From CAVPDE01 sp963707125 (GTDB lineage Bacteria > Desulfobacterota > DSM-4660 > Desulfatiglandales > HGW-15), in the NCBI GenBank assembly GCA_963707125.1, contig CAVPOU010000002.1:1-64000 (forward strand): 64,000 nucleotides of DNA. The letters run 5' to 3'. Of this stretch, positions 1 through 8,937 are shown one piece after another. The translations under genes and the position numbers were made by a program. The first letter of the stretch is position 1; each line of letters begins with the position of its first letter. Under the pieces are notes generated by a model. It was not told the origin of the DNA, ran no database searches, and saw nothing but the letters and a program-made list of their open reading frames with translations.

Positions 1-721
1 CGGGCTGTTTCCCTGGCGATCTCTATCAACTCACGATTGATTCTATCCATGGTCATGCTGAAGATCGAACCTGTGATGCTCAGGGCTGCCGCAATCCGAC
101 CGCCGGCTCTTATGGGGGCAGCCACGCATCTGACCCCTTCATAATACTCCTCATTGTCGAGGGCATATCCCTGTTTTCGGATGTTGTTCAATTCCTCAAG
201 AAGTTGCCCTATGCTTGTAATGGTGTTCTTGCCATATCTCTTAAGAGATCTATTCTCATACATGGCCCTGATCTCCTCTGATGGCAACTCCGAGAGCAGG
301 ACTTTACCGCCGGCCGCCGCGTGGGGGTCTGTACTGAAACCGATATACGTGGCAAGGCTCAGTCCACTCGACACCTGAATTTTGTCGATGTATGTCACTT
401 GGCCGTTTCTCAGAATGGAAAGGTGAACCGCTTCATTGCATTTCTGCTGCAACTTGCGCAAATGGATATAAGCGGTTTTCCGGACGTCCAGGTTTTCTAA
501 AATGTAGGTGCTAATCGAGAGGAACCTGAAGCCTAGGGAGTACTTCTTCGTCTCAGGGCTCTGGGCTACATAGTCGTAAGGTCGTAAGGTGCTTAAAATG
601 TGGTGTATCGTGCTTGGAGGAAAACCGAGAAGCTGGCTCAGCTCGGCAATGCTGAACCCGTGGGGGTTTTTTGCAGGGCTTCAATGACCTGAAGACTCTT
701 GTCAACAGAACTGAGCTTCAT
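1..721 (-). pseudogene. IclR-family transcriptional regulator, frameshifted and cut by window edge
   Basis: Read leftward from ATG at 721, this encodes an IclR-type repressor: an N-terminal winged helix-turn-helix (MKLSSVDKSLQVIEALQ, then SIAELSQLLGFPPSTIHHIL) followed by the effector-binding domain (YSLGFRFLSIS, VTYIDKIQVSSG, HAAAGGKVLLSELP, RCVAAPIRAGGRI). The frame breaks between residues about 18 and 22 in a run of six A and five C (662-672 on the plus strand): one extra base would restore ALQKNPHGFSIAEL. The rest of the gene is open to position 1, so the C-terminus lies outside the window. The indel is either a sequencing error or a recent inactivation. The regulated genes are not visible; the divergent side holds only remnants. 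Confidence 0.8.
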
Positions 722-740
722 GGTTCACCTTTGCAGTTTC

Positions 741-767
741 ATAATATGAAATTGCGATTCATATTAT
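741..767. promoter_or_regulatory. Perfect inverted repeat, probable IclR operator
   Basis: Two 10-bp arms, ataatatgaa (741-750) and ttcatattat (758-767), are separated by 7 bp, and the centre also reads tgaa-attgcgat-ttca style. The site lies 20-46 bp upstream of the IclR start codon at 721. IclR proteins typically bind such AT-rich palindromes and repress their own gene. Binding is inferred, the palindrome is seen. Confidence 0.55.
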
Positions 768-980
768 AGAACGAAAAAAAACATGTCAAGCTTTTTTCTT
801 CTTTTTTGGCCCTCGGATCCACCCGTGCCCCAAGTACTACCCCCACCTGAAAACATACTACTTCATCAAGGGTTCTACTCATACCCGAACCCCGCATACA
901 CGGACCAGAAGTTTCTATCGGAGACAGATAGGGAAAAGAAATAGGAAAAGATTCAACCGACCCCGGAGCACAGCAGTGGA

Positions 981-1055
981 ATGGTCATCGGCCTTTCCCA
1001 GTCCTTCGGATTCGGCTGCCACAACGCCGTCCTTGTTCTCCTCGAATACCAATGA
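981..1055 (+). pseudogene. Remnant of a beta-ketoacyl-ACP synthase (FabF/KAS II) C-terminus
   Basis: About 24 codons read MVIGLSQSFGFGCHNAV then LVLLEYQ and stop. This matches the conserved last strand of KAS II enzymes (NSFGFGGHNAVLVF type), with a Cys in place of the second Gly. An upstream stop in the same frame and the absence of the rest of the enzyme mark it as a fragment. A 64-aa open frame from 976 overlaps it out of frame and is not believed. The rest of 768-1342 (575 bp) shows no other recognisable content. Confidence 0.5.
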
Positions 1056-1342
1056 CCCAATTATAGAGGAGGAACTGGACAGACTACGAACGACTCAGCC
1101 ATTACATTTTGAAGTTGGAGGACACCCCGTCAGACTAAGACACACGCCGGGCTTCACTCCAGATCAGTAACTCAAATCATTGGATACCTGCCCGACCCGG
1201 AGTCTACCGCTCACCCCTATGTTGACATAACATCTCGATTTCTGTATGCTTACTTTCATGCAACAATCCTTTTTCTGCCTGCCCGGGAGCTGATCGAACC
1301 GGACGGATACAGTCGGCCAAAACCTATTCTGGTGGAGCATCT

Positions 1343-1651
1343 ATGAAGAGGGCGAGGATAGACATCCCTAAAAAGAAAATCGTGGAATTCTGCAGGAGGC
1401 ACAATATTCGCCGGCTGGCCCTGTTTGGCTCCGTATTGGGGGATGACTTCACCTCGGACAGTGATGTAGACGTGCTCGTGGAATTCGAGCCGGGAACAAG
1501 AATGGGATTGAAGTTTTTCGCATTACAGGAAGAGTTGTCCCGGATGTTGGGCCGAAAGGTAGACCTGAATACTCCCGGCTTTCTGAGCAAATATTTCCGA
1601 GACAGTGTCATGGAGGAAGCCGAGGACCAGTATGCCTCAGGACAAGGATAG
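1343..1651 (+). CDS. mntA: MntA-type minimal nucleotidyltransferase antitoxin
   Basis: This 102-aa protein has the polymerase-beta nucleotidyltransferase core: LALFGSVLGDDF (GS motif, residues about 25-36) followed by SDSDVDVLVEFEPG, which supplies the DxD metal ligands. Proteins of this size paired with a HEPN protein act as antitoxins that AMPylate the HEPN toxin (type VII system). A GGTGGAG ribosome site lies just before the ATG. Its end overlaps the next gene by 20 nt, so the two are translated together. Length and motifs are intact, and this is one of the few intact genes in the first 3 kb. Confidence 0.88.
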   Translation: MKRARIDIPKKKIVEFCRRHNIRRLALFGSVLGDDFTSDSDVDVLVEFEPGTRMGLKFFALQEELSRMLGRKVDLNTPGFLSKYFRDSVMEEAEDQYASGQG

Positions 1652-1988
1652 AATACGCCTACAGCACATGCTCGATCATGCCACTGAGGCGGTGCAAATG
1701 GCCTGCGGTCGGGCAAGAGGGGACCTAGACACGGACAGGCGATTGAACTTGTCTCTGGTGCGTCTGTTGGAGGTAGTAGGCGAAGCCGCCGCCCGCGTAT
1801 CCGAGGCGACCAGAAGAATCCATCCCAAAATAGCTTGGCCGGAAATCGCTGGGCTTCGAAACCGACTTGTGCATGGCTACGATGATGTGGATTTCGACAT
1901 CCTTTGGGACATCATTCAATTGGACCTACCACCTCTTATCGCGACTCTGACTGCAATTCTGGGACAAAGAGAATCGGAGCAACATTAA
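1632..1988 (+). CDS. hepT: HEPN-domain (DUF86) ribonuclease toxin HepT
   Basis: This 118-aa protein, reading from the ATG at 1632, is all-helical and carries the HEPN RNase motif RNRLVHGYDDVD (R-x4-6-H) near residue 78-89, preceded by LLEVVGEAAARVS. It is the toxin half of the MntA/HepT (HEPN/MNT) pair. Known members cleave RNA or tRNA and are silenced by tyrosine AMPylation at the Y next to the RxxxxH motif, and here a Y follows HG. The start was chosen inside the end of mntA because the family begins close to this Met. Its last bases overlap the stop of the decayed mazF on the other strand. Confidence 0.88.
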   Translation: MPQDKDRIRLQHMLDHATEAVQMACGRARGDLDTDRRLNLSLVRLLEVVGEAAARVSEATRRIHPKIAWPEIAGLRNRLVHGYDDVDFDILWDIIQLDLPPLIATLTAILGQRESEQH

Positions 1989-2173
1989 AGGGCACATGCT
2001 CCGTCCCTCTTACCGAGAACAACCTCGGACGGGATATCCCGCACTGTCGATGTCACCGGAGCAACAGTCACCTCCCCCAGGAAGTCCAAGGCAGAATCCC
2101 TCGTAAGAATGACGACAGGCCTCTTCTTGTCAGGCTTGCTGAATCTGTACCACCTTATTTCGCCCCGTTTCAT
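1985..2173 (-). pseudogene. Truncated MazF/PemK-type endoribonuclease toxin
   Basis: The N-terminal part of a MazF fold is clear: MKRGEIRWYRF, RPVVILTRDSAL, EVTVAPVTSTVRDIPSEV, LGKRDG. The family is about 105-115 aa but this frame stops after some 62 codons with a non-family tail, so the C-terminal helix and dimer surface are missing. Its start codon overlaps the antitoxin stop (TGATG), the usual mazEF arrangement. The truncation point coincides with the end of the convergent hepT gene, which suggests the C-terminal part was lost when the junction formed. Probably non-functional. Confidence 0.75.
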
Positions 2174-2403
2174 CACTTCCCCCATGCCTGCTCGGTTTCC
2201 CAGCCACTGAACTCTCCAGGCTTCACGGGCTTTTTCATGTAGCCTTTCCGCTGTCTTCTCTCCATCTCCTTTTCTCTTAAACTAGCAATGGCCTTCTGGA
2301 GTGCGCGGCGGGTAAACTCAGAGCGTGTGGTGCCTATCTGCTCCGCGACTCTGTCCACCTAAGCGACAAGCCCCTCAGCCAAGGTCATCTGCACCCTTTT
2401 CAT
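2173..2403 (-). pseudogene. Ribbon-helix-helix antitoxin (MazE/CopG type) with in-frame amber codon
   Basis: From ATG at 2403 the product reads MKRVQMTLAEGLVA, then TAG, then VDRVAEQIGTTRSEFTRRAL. The normal family sequence runs straight through this point, so a single sense-to-stop change splits the DNA-binding ribbon from the helices. Translation could restart at the GTG directly after the stop, giving a protein without its ribbon. It sits immediately upstream of the truncated mazF, with which it would form the decayed second toxin-antitoxin pair of this locus. The plus-strand bases 2404-2800 upstream show no gene that I can support. Confidence 0.7.
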
Positions 2404-2799
2404 CTATCCTCTCCTTCTACTGTGCATCATGTTTATAGGTACATGAATATAGCCGTCCCGTGTCCCTACGGATGGGTTTAGAGACGGTAGTTAGCGAAAT
2501 GTCAGATGGGTTGAGACGGGAAGTCAAATTGTACTGCTGCAGCATCTATTACGAATCTCCTATTCAAGTAGGTCCTCAGGAAAGGCCAGACTCGGCTTAA
2601 TGAATCTCCCGAAATAGGTTACTGCCAGCGCCTTGCATACCTGCTTAAAGAACTTCCTTCTCGTCGGGGCTTCGGGCATGGGATAGGCTCCTCAGAGGCA
2701 AAATAGCGCTTTCTGAATTGTAAAAGCAAGTTTTTCCATTCTGCTAAAAAACGCAATGATGAAATCCGGTGCGACAAGAGGGTATCTGAATGCGGGGTG

Positions 2800-3160
2800 G
2801 ACAAATAGGTTGAGATGGGTTCGTGGAATTCACGCCCATCGAGGCTATAGTGGCTGAAGTAATTGAGCTGGGCCATGTCGGCGGAGTGACCTCGCCGGTC
2901 TCCTCGCCGTCTATGTGCCCAAGCCAGGCAAACCCTCCGGATGTGTTCTGCTCCACCCGGTCGCAGGTAGCCGTCACTACGAAGTCATCAAAGAGGTTGA
3001 GAACGACCTTGGTCTCCGCTCCACCCGAAAGCAGGTCGACCTGCACCGTGACGAAGCATTGACGGAGGACCAGGGCGGGGTTGACTGATTGCAGGTCCAG
3101 CTGAAGCGGTTCTTGATAGGGGACGAAGAGGTTTTTCCTAACATCATCGGCCCTTCAGCC
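2800..3160 (-). pseudogene. Debris of a secreted metalloprotease and of a CAP/SCP-like domain
   Basis: An open frame from about 3160 to 2890 reads NPALVLRQCFV, VVLNLFDDFVVTATCDRVEQ, GGFAWLGHIDGEETGEVT. This resembles the prodomain of reprolysin-like secreted zinc proteases (LNLFDDV..A..DRVE...G.AWVG). At 2880 a different frame takes over with DMAQLNYFSHYSLDGREFHE, the signature of CAP/SCP proteins. Neither domain is complete and no active-site motif follows, so two gene remnants appear fused. The assignment rests on short motif resemblance only. Confidence 0.4.
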
Positions 3161-3308
3161 TCTCGTTGCATTTGGGAAATCGTTACCTGCCGTGTCACCC
3201 CTCCTGGCCGATTGCTTACTAACGCCGATCCCCGCATGAACACGCGCCCAAAAGGAACCGGAGTAGTGCGCGGCGAAATGGCGAGCCGATGGATTCCAAG
3301 GTGGCGCT

Positions 3309-6269
3309 TCACTTCACCAGCACCACCACCGGAAAATCCGGAACATTGGGCGGCTTGACTGTGGAGGGAGTCTGCTGGCCCTGTGTCAATTCCTTGACAC
3401 GCTCCGAGATGTAGAGGTCCAGCATGTTCACCGTGATGCGACCGGTGCCCATATAGTCCGCCTTCCCCATAATCCCCTCCACCAGCCCCTTGGTGAAAGC
3501 CCCGTTGCCCCACTCCGAGTTTTCCAGAGCATACTGCCGGCCCGTTGCTGAGGAGAAGACCACGGCCCCGTTCTCCGCACTGGCCAGTTCGTTGATCACC
3601 GCGCTGATGTCAGAGGGGGCGCGGCGCTTGACCTTATCCATGAGGTTCCCTGAGTGACAGGCATCTATGAAGACGATCACCTTGCCGGCGATTGCGGCAA
3701 CCGTGCTTGTGATATCCGCCTGGGACAGGCCCGTGCGTTTCAGACTGACCAGTTTCGCGTCTACGGGGAGGAAGTAGAACACGCCGTTGGGGTCGTTAAC
3801 CCCATGACCCGCAAAAAACATCACGGCCACATCCTTGCTAGTCGCCTGCCGCTGTAGCCACTCCAGGCCGTCCAGCACGTTTCCCTTGGTCGCTTGGGCA
3901 TCGGTCAGTACCCGGGCCTCTACCCCGCTGTATAGAGGACCTTTCTGTTTCTTCCAGACCTCCCCGAAATCCAGGGCGTCTTTGGCGGCAAGGCTCAAGC
4001 GCAGTTCGGAATCCTGGTATGTGCTCACCCCCACGGCAAGCACGTAGAGCTTGGGCTTAATCTGGAACTCCTCCCTGGTCGCTATGCCTTTCCACAGCAG
4101 ACGCACAGTGGCCGGTAGGCTGGCGGCGTGGCGGTTTTCGACAATAACCGAAACTTCACAGTCCCGAGCGGGAATAGGGACAGAGAGGTCCCCGCTCTCC
4201 TTGACGGATTTTCCCGCGCCCTCGGCGGAGACAGGCCGTCCGTCGACGAGGACCTTGACCGCGGTGATTGGCTCCCGGCTACGGGCCGTGTAGCGCAGGT
4301 TTATTGTCGGGTGGGATACCTCCGCTCGATCCACAGGTGTCACAATGGAAACAACAGGAGGGAGCTGCTCCCGAACCGACGCGGTGGCAAGAGGTTTCGC
4401 GCCACGCTCTTCATTGGCCAACCGGACGGCCTCCGTTTCGTCGAGTGTCTTAAGCACCTGATCAATAATGTCCGGCCGATAGTAGGTGGAGCGAAAACGG
4501 GAGGCGGGAAAGAAATCCGCGGCCTGATCCTTGCCGTTGTTCACATGCCACCCGATGAAATCCTCGCCGCCCGGGGATGCGTCGTAGTATCCCGAGGGAG
4601 TCCAGAGGACCCAGCGCTTGCGGTCAGGGTGGGGGAAAAATGCCAGGAGTTCCTTGCCGTCTGAGAGGCGGTACCATCGAATGGTCCCATCGGAGAGGGC
4701 TGCCACGGCGACATGGCCGTTGGTGTTCACTCCCCAAGCCGCGCCGGGCGTTCTGACCCTCCAAAGCCCCTTTCCTGAGGCGTCAAAGAGCCGGAGAAAG
4801 AAAACGGTTCCTAGAAGAAAGCCCGAGCGGTCTGGCTTGATGGCCAGGCTTTCACTGTTCTCGTTCTTCAAGGGGAGGGGATTACCCTTCAGCTTGGGGG
4901 ACAGGGAACTCCTCCAGTCGCTCACGCCTAGGCCGTCGGTGATGGGCGCCTGAAAGGTGACGTTGGCCTTCAGGCTGGCCCAGAGGCTGGACGAGGCGTC
5001 AAAGAGCCGCCGATCAGTCACCGAAAAGATCGCGAGTGACTTGCCGAGCCGCTCGTATGCGAACTGGATCCCCGAACCGTCCGGGGAAAGGAGAAACCTT
5101 TCAAAATTGGCGGCGTAGATGGGGATAGCCTTGGGAGCCAAGACCGCAGGCTCATCCTTGTCACTGAGCAGTCCGAAGGATCCGTCACGGGAACAGTAGA
5201 CAATGCCGCCCGCCTTAAGTGGAAGGATGTGGAAGAAGGGCAGATCAACATCCATGGGCAAGTCCTTGTATTGTCCCCGGCCCCCGTCGACCCACTTTCG
5301 GATCTGGCGGACTCCCTTCAACCGGTAGCCCCCTGCTGCGTAAAGGAAGCGGCCATCGGATGACCACGCCACTGTTCTGAGATCGATTTCCTGGCCCGCA
5401 ACGAGCCCCGTCGTATCCGGCGAATAGGCATGGGTCAAAGTATTGTCCTTGACCTCCAGCACGTCTACCTTGGGGTTAAAGTAGAACCCCACGGCCAGAC
5501 GGGTGCCATCGGGTGAGAAGGCCAAGCCAAATGGACGCTGCCCGCCGGGCGGACGGAGCTTGGACACTGGGGCAATCGGGCGGGGCGACGAGGCATCCTG
5601 GGCCGGCAAACCGGAGAGATCGTACAGACGGATGAATCCGTCCCAGCTCCCGGTGGCCAGCCGAGAGCCTGTGGGATCGCTCTCTGCCCATCTTACAATA
5701 TCCCCGTAGTCTCTGTCCTCCGCTACCAACGCGTAATCCGGTAATCGGTATATCCTCATGCCTGCCGTGCTTGCTTTGCCCCCGGTCACGCCCATCGCGA
5801 CCACTAGAAAACGCCCATCAGACGTGTATTCCAGGTGATGGACGTATCCGGGCAATCCTCCAAGACGACGGGTGAGGGCACCGGTGGTGGGGTCAAACAG
5901 GTACACGCAAGCATCAGCTTGTTGGAGAGAGCCGGTTCGGCCCCCGCACGCCACAGTCGCCGCGTCCGGGGACAGGGACACTGAGAAAATGTGCCCCTCC
6001 TCCCCCTCGCCCACAGGCGGCCGGAGGATGCGCAATAGTTCCCCGCGGCCCGAGATGTCCCAAATCCGGACAGTCTTGTCCTCGGAACCGGTTACGAGGA
6101 TTCGGTTGGAGGGGTCGACGGCGATATCCCAAATGCCTGCGTTGTGCGTGCCGGCCTCTATCCGCAGGATGGGTTCGGTGGTCTGTGCACAAGCCGTCCA
6201 GATCCCTCCGTCTCCCAGGAGGAGGAGGAAGGCCAAACCGAGAAGCCGCACAAAATGGGTCTTCTTCAT
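3309..6269 (-). CDS. Secreted WD40-repeat caspase-like (C14) protease
   Basis: This 986-aa protein starts with a signal peptide (MKKTHFVRLLGLAFLLLLGD, cleavage near ACAQ). Residues about 30-620 form a beta-propeller region with WD-like repeats (SEDKTVRIWDI, GSWDGFIRLYDL, FSPDGTRLAVG, LSDGTIRWYRL). A linker follows with WVLWTPSGYYDASPGGEDFIGWH, typical of bacterial WD40-caspase proteins. The C-terminal 245 residues are a caspase fold with the catalytic pair: His in FFAGHG (about residue 822) and Cys in FIDACHSGN (about 872). The ATG at 6269 was chosen over an upstream TTG because it begins the signal peptide. Substrate and role are unknown; an exported or periplasmic protease is inferred. Confidence 0.88.
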   Translation of the reverse strand: MKKTHFVRLLGLAFLLLLGDGGIWTACAQTTEPILRIEAGTHNAGIWDIAVDPSNRILVTGSEDKTVRIWDISGRGELLRILRPPVGEGEEGHIFSVSLSPDAATVACGGRTGSLQQADACVYLFDPTTGALTRRLGGLPGYVHHLEYTSDGRFLVVAMGVTGGKASTAGMRIYRLPDYALVAEDRDYGDIVRWAESDPTGSRLATGSWDGFIRLYDLSGLPAQDASSPRPIAPVSKLRPPGGQRPFGLAFSPDGTRLAVGFYFNPKVDVLEVKDNTLTHAYSPDTTGLVAGQEIDLRTVAWSSDGRFLYAAGGYRLKGVRQIRKWVDGGRGQYKDLPMDVDLPFFHILPLKAGGIVYCSRDGSFGLLSDKDEPAVLAPKAIPIYAANFERFLLSPDGSGIQFAYERLGKSLAIFSVTDRRLFDASSSLWASLKANVTFQAPITDGLGVSDWRSSLSPKLKGNPLPLKNENSESLAIKPDRSGFLLGTVFFLRLFDASGKGLWRVRTPGAAWGVNTNGHVAVAALSDGTIRWYRLSDGKELLAFFPHPDRKRWVLWTPSGYYDASPGGEDFIGWHVNNGKDQAADFFPASRFRSTYYRPDIIDQVLKTLDETEAVRLANEERGAKPLATASVREQLPPVVSIVTPVDRAEVSHPTINLRYTARSREPITAVKVLVDGRPVSAEGAGKSVKESGDLSVPIPARDCEVSVIVENRHAASLPATVRLLWKGIATREEFQIKPKLYVLAVGVSTYQDSELRLSLAAKDALDFGEVWKKQKGPLYSGVEARVLTDAQATKGNVLDGLEWLQRQATSKDVAVMFFAGHGVNDPNGVFYFLPVDAKLVSLKRTGLSQADITSTVAAIAGKVIVFIDACHSGNLMDKVKRRAPSDISAVINELASAENGAVVFSSATGRQYALENSEWGNGAFTKGLVEGIMGKADYMGTGRITVNMLDLYISERVKELTQGQQTPSTVKPPNVPDFPVVVLVK

Positions 6270-6359
6270 CGTGGGTCCTCCAAAAGAAGGCGAGTCCCGG
6301 CCCAACCGGAACCATGAACGGTCAAAGAAGGAACTGTTGATTTCTCCCCTGTCGATCTT

Positions 6360-6425
6360 CTTTGCAAGCACCACCACCCGGCAATCGGGCGCATTGGAAG
6401 GTTTGACCGCATATGCCCTTTTCAA
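6360..6425 (-). pseudogene. Tail fragment of a lost second copy of the WD40-caspase gene
   Basis: Directly upstream of the caspase gene and in its reading frame, the sequence encodes AVKPSNAPDCRVVVLAK. The intact protein ends TVKPPNVPDFPVVVLVK and then stops. The match in order and spacing indicates that this is the 3' end of a tandem paralogue, whose stop codon is now lost and whose body is gone. The intact gene therefore arose from, or survives from, a tandem duplication. Confidence 0.6.
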
Positions 6426-6942
6426 AGTCGCAGTATAGGGAATTTAGGCTTGTGTGTCAATTTGTCAGGCGAAGGCAGCAGAAAGTCTGAAGTGTCCATG
6501 TAGGACACAGTATGTTTCGGCTCCGCTCTTGGCGCCTTCGGCTGGGGAACTCCGGTCGCCCTACGGGCTCCCTCCGTCCCCCAGCCGAGGACATCATACC
6601 ATGTAGTGTAATTCAAACCCACTTTTGAGACATAAACTCAGAAACGGGGCGATGCTTGACGATTTTCTTGTTCCATCTGGTAATCGTTTGTTCTTGGGAT
6701 GCGTCTTTCCCATTGATACACAACTCCGATTCCTGTATACTCCGAGTCTAAAAAAGGACGTCCTTATCACCTCACCAGAAAGAATACTTCTGGTCTTCCA
6801 ATCACTTCATGGTATTTTATTCTGGGCTTGATTGGCTGGTTCATTGAATCAACGTTGTTTTCCGTTTGTCTGAAACCATTGACGTCGATCGAGCCATTCG
6901 TTTCGGGTTCTAGGATTTCGGCGAGGAATAGGGGGGATATTG
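6426..6942. other. Intergenic stretch with two inverted repeats, no gene seen
   Basis: This 517-bp gap holds a 6-bp inverted repeat gtgtcc-atgta-ggacac (6492-6508). It also holds a GC-rich one, cggctgggg (6539-6547) and ccccagccg (6579-6587), whose loop itself contains ggtcgccctacgggct. The second could act as a terminator or as the tip of a small mobile element. No coding frame is convincing. Confidence 0.4.
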
Positions 6943-8154
6943 ATGCGCACACTTTCGATCATTTGCGCCGTGGCTTTCTCTGTTATTCACCTGTCATGCA
7001 TGGTCAATGGTGCGAGTGCAGGCCAAATCGAGAAGAACCTGCGTATCACCGAAGTGGCAGTCACCTCATCTGTCAATCCGGGTCGAGGGGATAATATCGG
7101 ACCGTTTTGGACCTTTGCCGATTTGCGGGCAACGGTATTGTCCCCATCAGCCAATGGTGAGAGCAAAGTCGGATGGCATGACATCAACGGGGACATCCAC
7201 ATCACCCCTCTGACCAGCGGCGACACCAGGAAAGCGCAGGATCTCGTCATCGGCCCCGGCCGATTGTACGACCTGGTTGCACATGATGATGGCTTTGCCA
7301 TCCTTTTGATGCAGAACAACAGGATGTATATCGACAAATACAACGATGCAGGGGCACGATTATTCCGGACCGAACTCACCGATTCGGACGATCGCGTCGA
7401 TTCCTGGCACGCCGGCAAACTGGTTTGGAATGGATTCCGCTATACTGCATATTTTGGCATCCATGGCACTGCGGGATTCACGGAAGGGCATGAAGGGGAC
7501 AAACTCAAGTACATCGACGGCAACGGATCCATCGAGCCAGGCGGCTGGGAATGGGGTTGCAGTCACAGCATGGATGTTCGAATCCTGTATGCAGACAGCG
7601 AGGCCATGCCATTATGCATCTCCGATTGCTATCCGGGTAAAGGCCTTTATCTGAAAAACAACTATTTGATCTCTGCAGCTGACGGGGACTGCGCCGGGAC
7701 CACCAAAGCCCGGTTCGGTGAGATGGTGGTATTCACCGACTATCTGGCACTGGTCTATCTTTCCATCGATGGACGGTCGAATTGGGATGTCATCTTCAAC
7801 TCGTTTAGCAAAGCATCCCCATATGGTGTCAGGACTGAAAGGGTCGTCGCCAACACAACGGCCAATGAAATCAACCCCAAAATCATTCCGTACGGTTCCG
7901 GCAGGCTTCTTGTTTCCTGGGAAACCGAGGGGAGCACACGAACCTTTTCCCTGGTCGATATCGACGGGAACTTCAAGACACAAGCTGAGCAGATCAATGT
8001 TAAGGCCGGGCCGGTGGATGATTTTCGGTCATTTCCCAACGGAGATGTAGGATGGGCCTATGCGTGGGACAGTATGAACTCTCTCAAAGTCATGCGTATT
8101 GTCTCCCGTCCCGCATCGACAATTGTGCCGACTCTGATGCTGTTAACGGAATAG
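6943..8154 (+). CDS. Secreted protein of unknown function, probable beta-propeller
   Basis: This 403-aa protein has a signal peptide (MRTLSIICAVAFSVIHLSC, ending near NGASAG). The mature part is rich in short beta strands with repeated Gly/Asp turns, which suggests a propeller. It contains a compact Cys cluster: WGCSHSMDVRILY, MPLCISDCYPGKG and DGDCAGTTKARFG. The Cys-Ser-His-Ser-x-Asp block and the SDCYPGKG block look like a conserved site. A ggggggatattg ribosome site precedes the ATG at 6943. No family name is recognised. The bases after it to 8296 show nothing supportable. Confidence 0.75.
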   Translation: MRTLSIICAVAFSVIHLSCMVNGASAGQIEKNLRITEVAVTSSVNPGRGDNIGPFWTFADLRATVLSPSANGESKVGWHDINGDIHITPLTSGDTRKAQDLVIGPGRLYDLVAHDDGFAILLMQNNRMYIDKYNDAGARLFRTELTDSDDRVDSWHAGKLVWNGFRYTAYFGIHGTAGFTEGHEGDKLKYIDGNGSIEPGGWEWGCSHSMDVRILYADSEAMPLCISDCYPGKGLYLKNNYLISAADGDCAGTTKARFGEMVVFTDYLALVYLSIDGRSNWDVIFNSFSKASPYGVRTERVVANTTANEINPKIIPYGSGRLLVSWETEGSTRTFSLVDIDGNFKTQAEQINVKAGPVDDFRSFPNGDVGWAYAWDSMNSLKVMRIVSRPASTIVPTLMLLTE

Positions 8155-8296
8155 CCCCATGGTTGGGCGATACTCCATGCAGGTCATCCGAGGCCAAAAA
8201 GCAGCAACGGGGAAATGAGCCATCCGTCAGTGTGATACGCCGAAAGGAGGGGGCGGCATTGGCTAGAGAACGAAGTTCTTATCTCGAAACCTTGAG

Positions 8297-8419
8297 ATAT
8301 GGACATTCCCGTTCTTTAAATCTCCTAACAACCCTACTCTCCAGCTCCAGGAAAGCCTCCCGATTCCTGTCGTCCTCGAAGATAGGCATCCTGGAACAGC
8401 TTCTGGAGGTCACGTGATG
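8297..8419 (-). pseudogene. Remnant of a REP-associated tyrosine transposase (RAYT, Y1_Tnp)
   Basis: About 41 codons read HHVTSRSCSRMPIFEDDR then NREAFLELE and VVRRFKE. Intact RAYT proteins begin YHVTSRGNRRxPIFxDDxDRxxFL in just this order. The catalytic HxH and Tyr regions are absent, a stop follows shortly, and no start codon fits, so this is an N-terminal fragment. REP-like hairpins of the kind these enzymes mobilise occur at 49987, 55126 and 58552. The rest of 8155-8937 holds no recognisable gene. Confidence 0.6.
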
Positions 8420-8937
8420 AATGGTCTAGGAGACTCTGTGAGAAGTTGCCTAACCAAAGCTGACTGAGTCCACCTAACAGCCGCGTCCCAAATCCACCGC
8501 CTAAAGTTCTTTACTCCTCTGGTCAAAGTGAAGTTTCGTTCGGGCGAGTATCTCTCCTGCCATTTTTTGCTCATTTGGGACAATATGTGGCAATTCTCAT
8601 ATTTAGCTGTGGACGTGGCTATGCTAATCGTTTGAAATTTCTCCTAATATCAATAATACCTCAAATTGGCAGGCATCTTGCTTTAGTACATACGAGAAAG
8701 GGATCGGGTTGGCCTCGACCATTTATTCCGGGGTAACTGACAATCCTAGGGCAAGCAGAGCCACGGCGGCTGGCCATCCTGAATAACTGAGCAGATACTT
8801 TGGGGAGAAGGCTACACAACCCCGAGTCCCGTTACAAAGGAAGCCCAATAAATGCAAGAAGAGAAGGCAAAGAACCAACCGCTTCCAGTCGGTTCCACAG
8901 ATTCGACTTTCCTATGTAGGAGCTTTAGGAGGATGAC

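Noticed and set aside
976..1170. 64-aa open frame, with a MBL-like ending HTPGFTPDQ
   Set aside because: It overlaps the FabF tail out of frame, and one short motif is not enough for a metallo-beta-lactamase call.
2560..2679. 39-codon frame on the minus strand (MPEAPTRRKFFKQVCKALAV start) with a gaggag site 8 nt before its ATG
   Set aside because: It has a good ribosome site but no known relative, and lies in a decayed region; too little to annotate.
6426..6942. Insertion-sequence terminal repeats
   Set aside because: Inverted repeats are present but no transposase or target-site duplication accompanies them.
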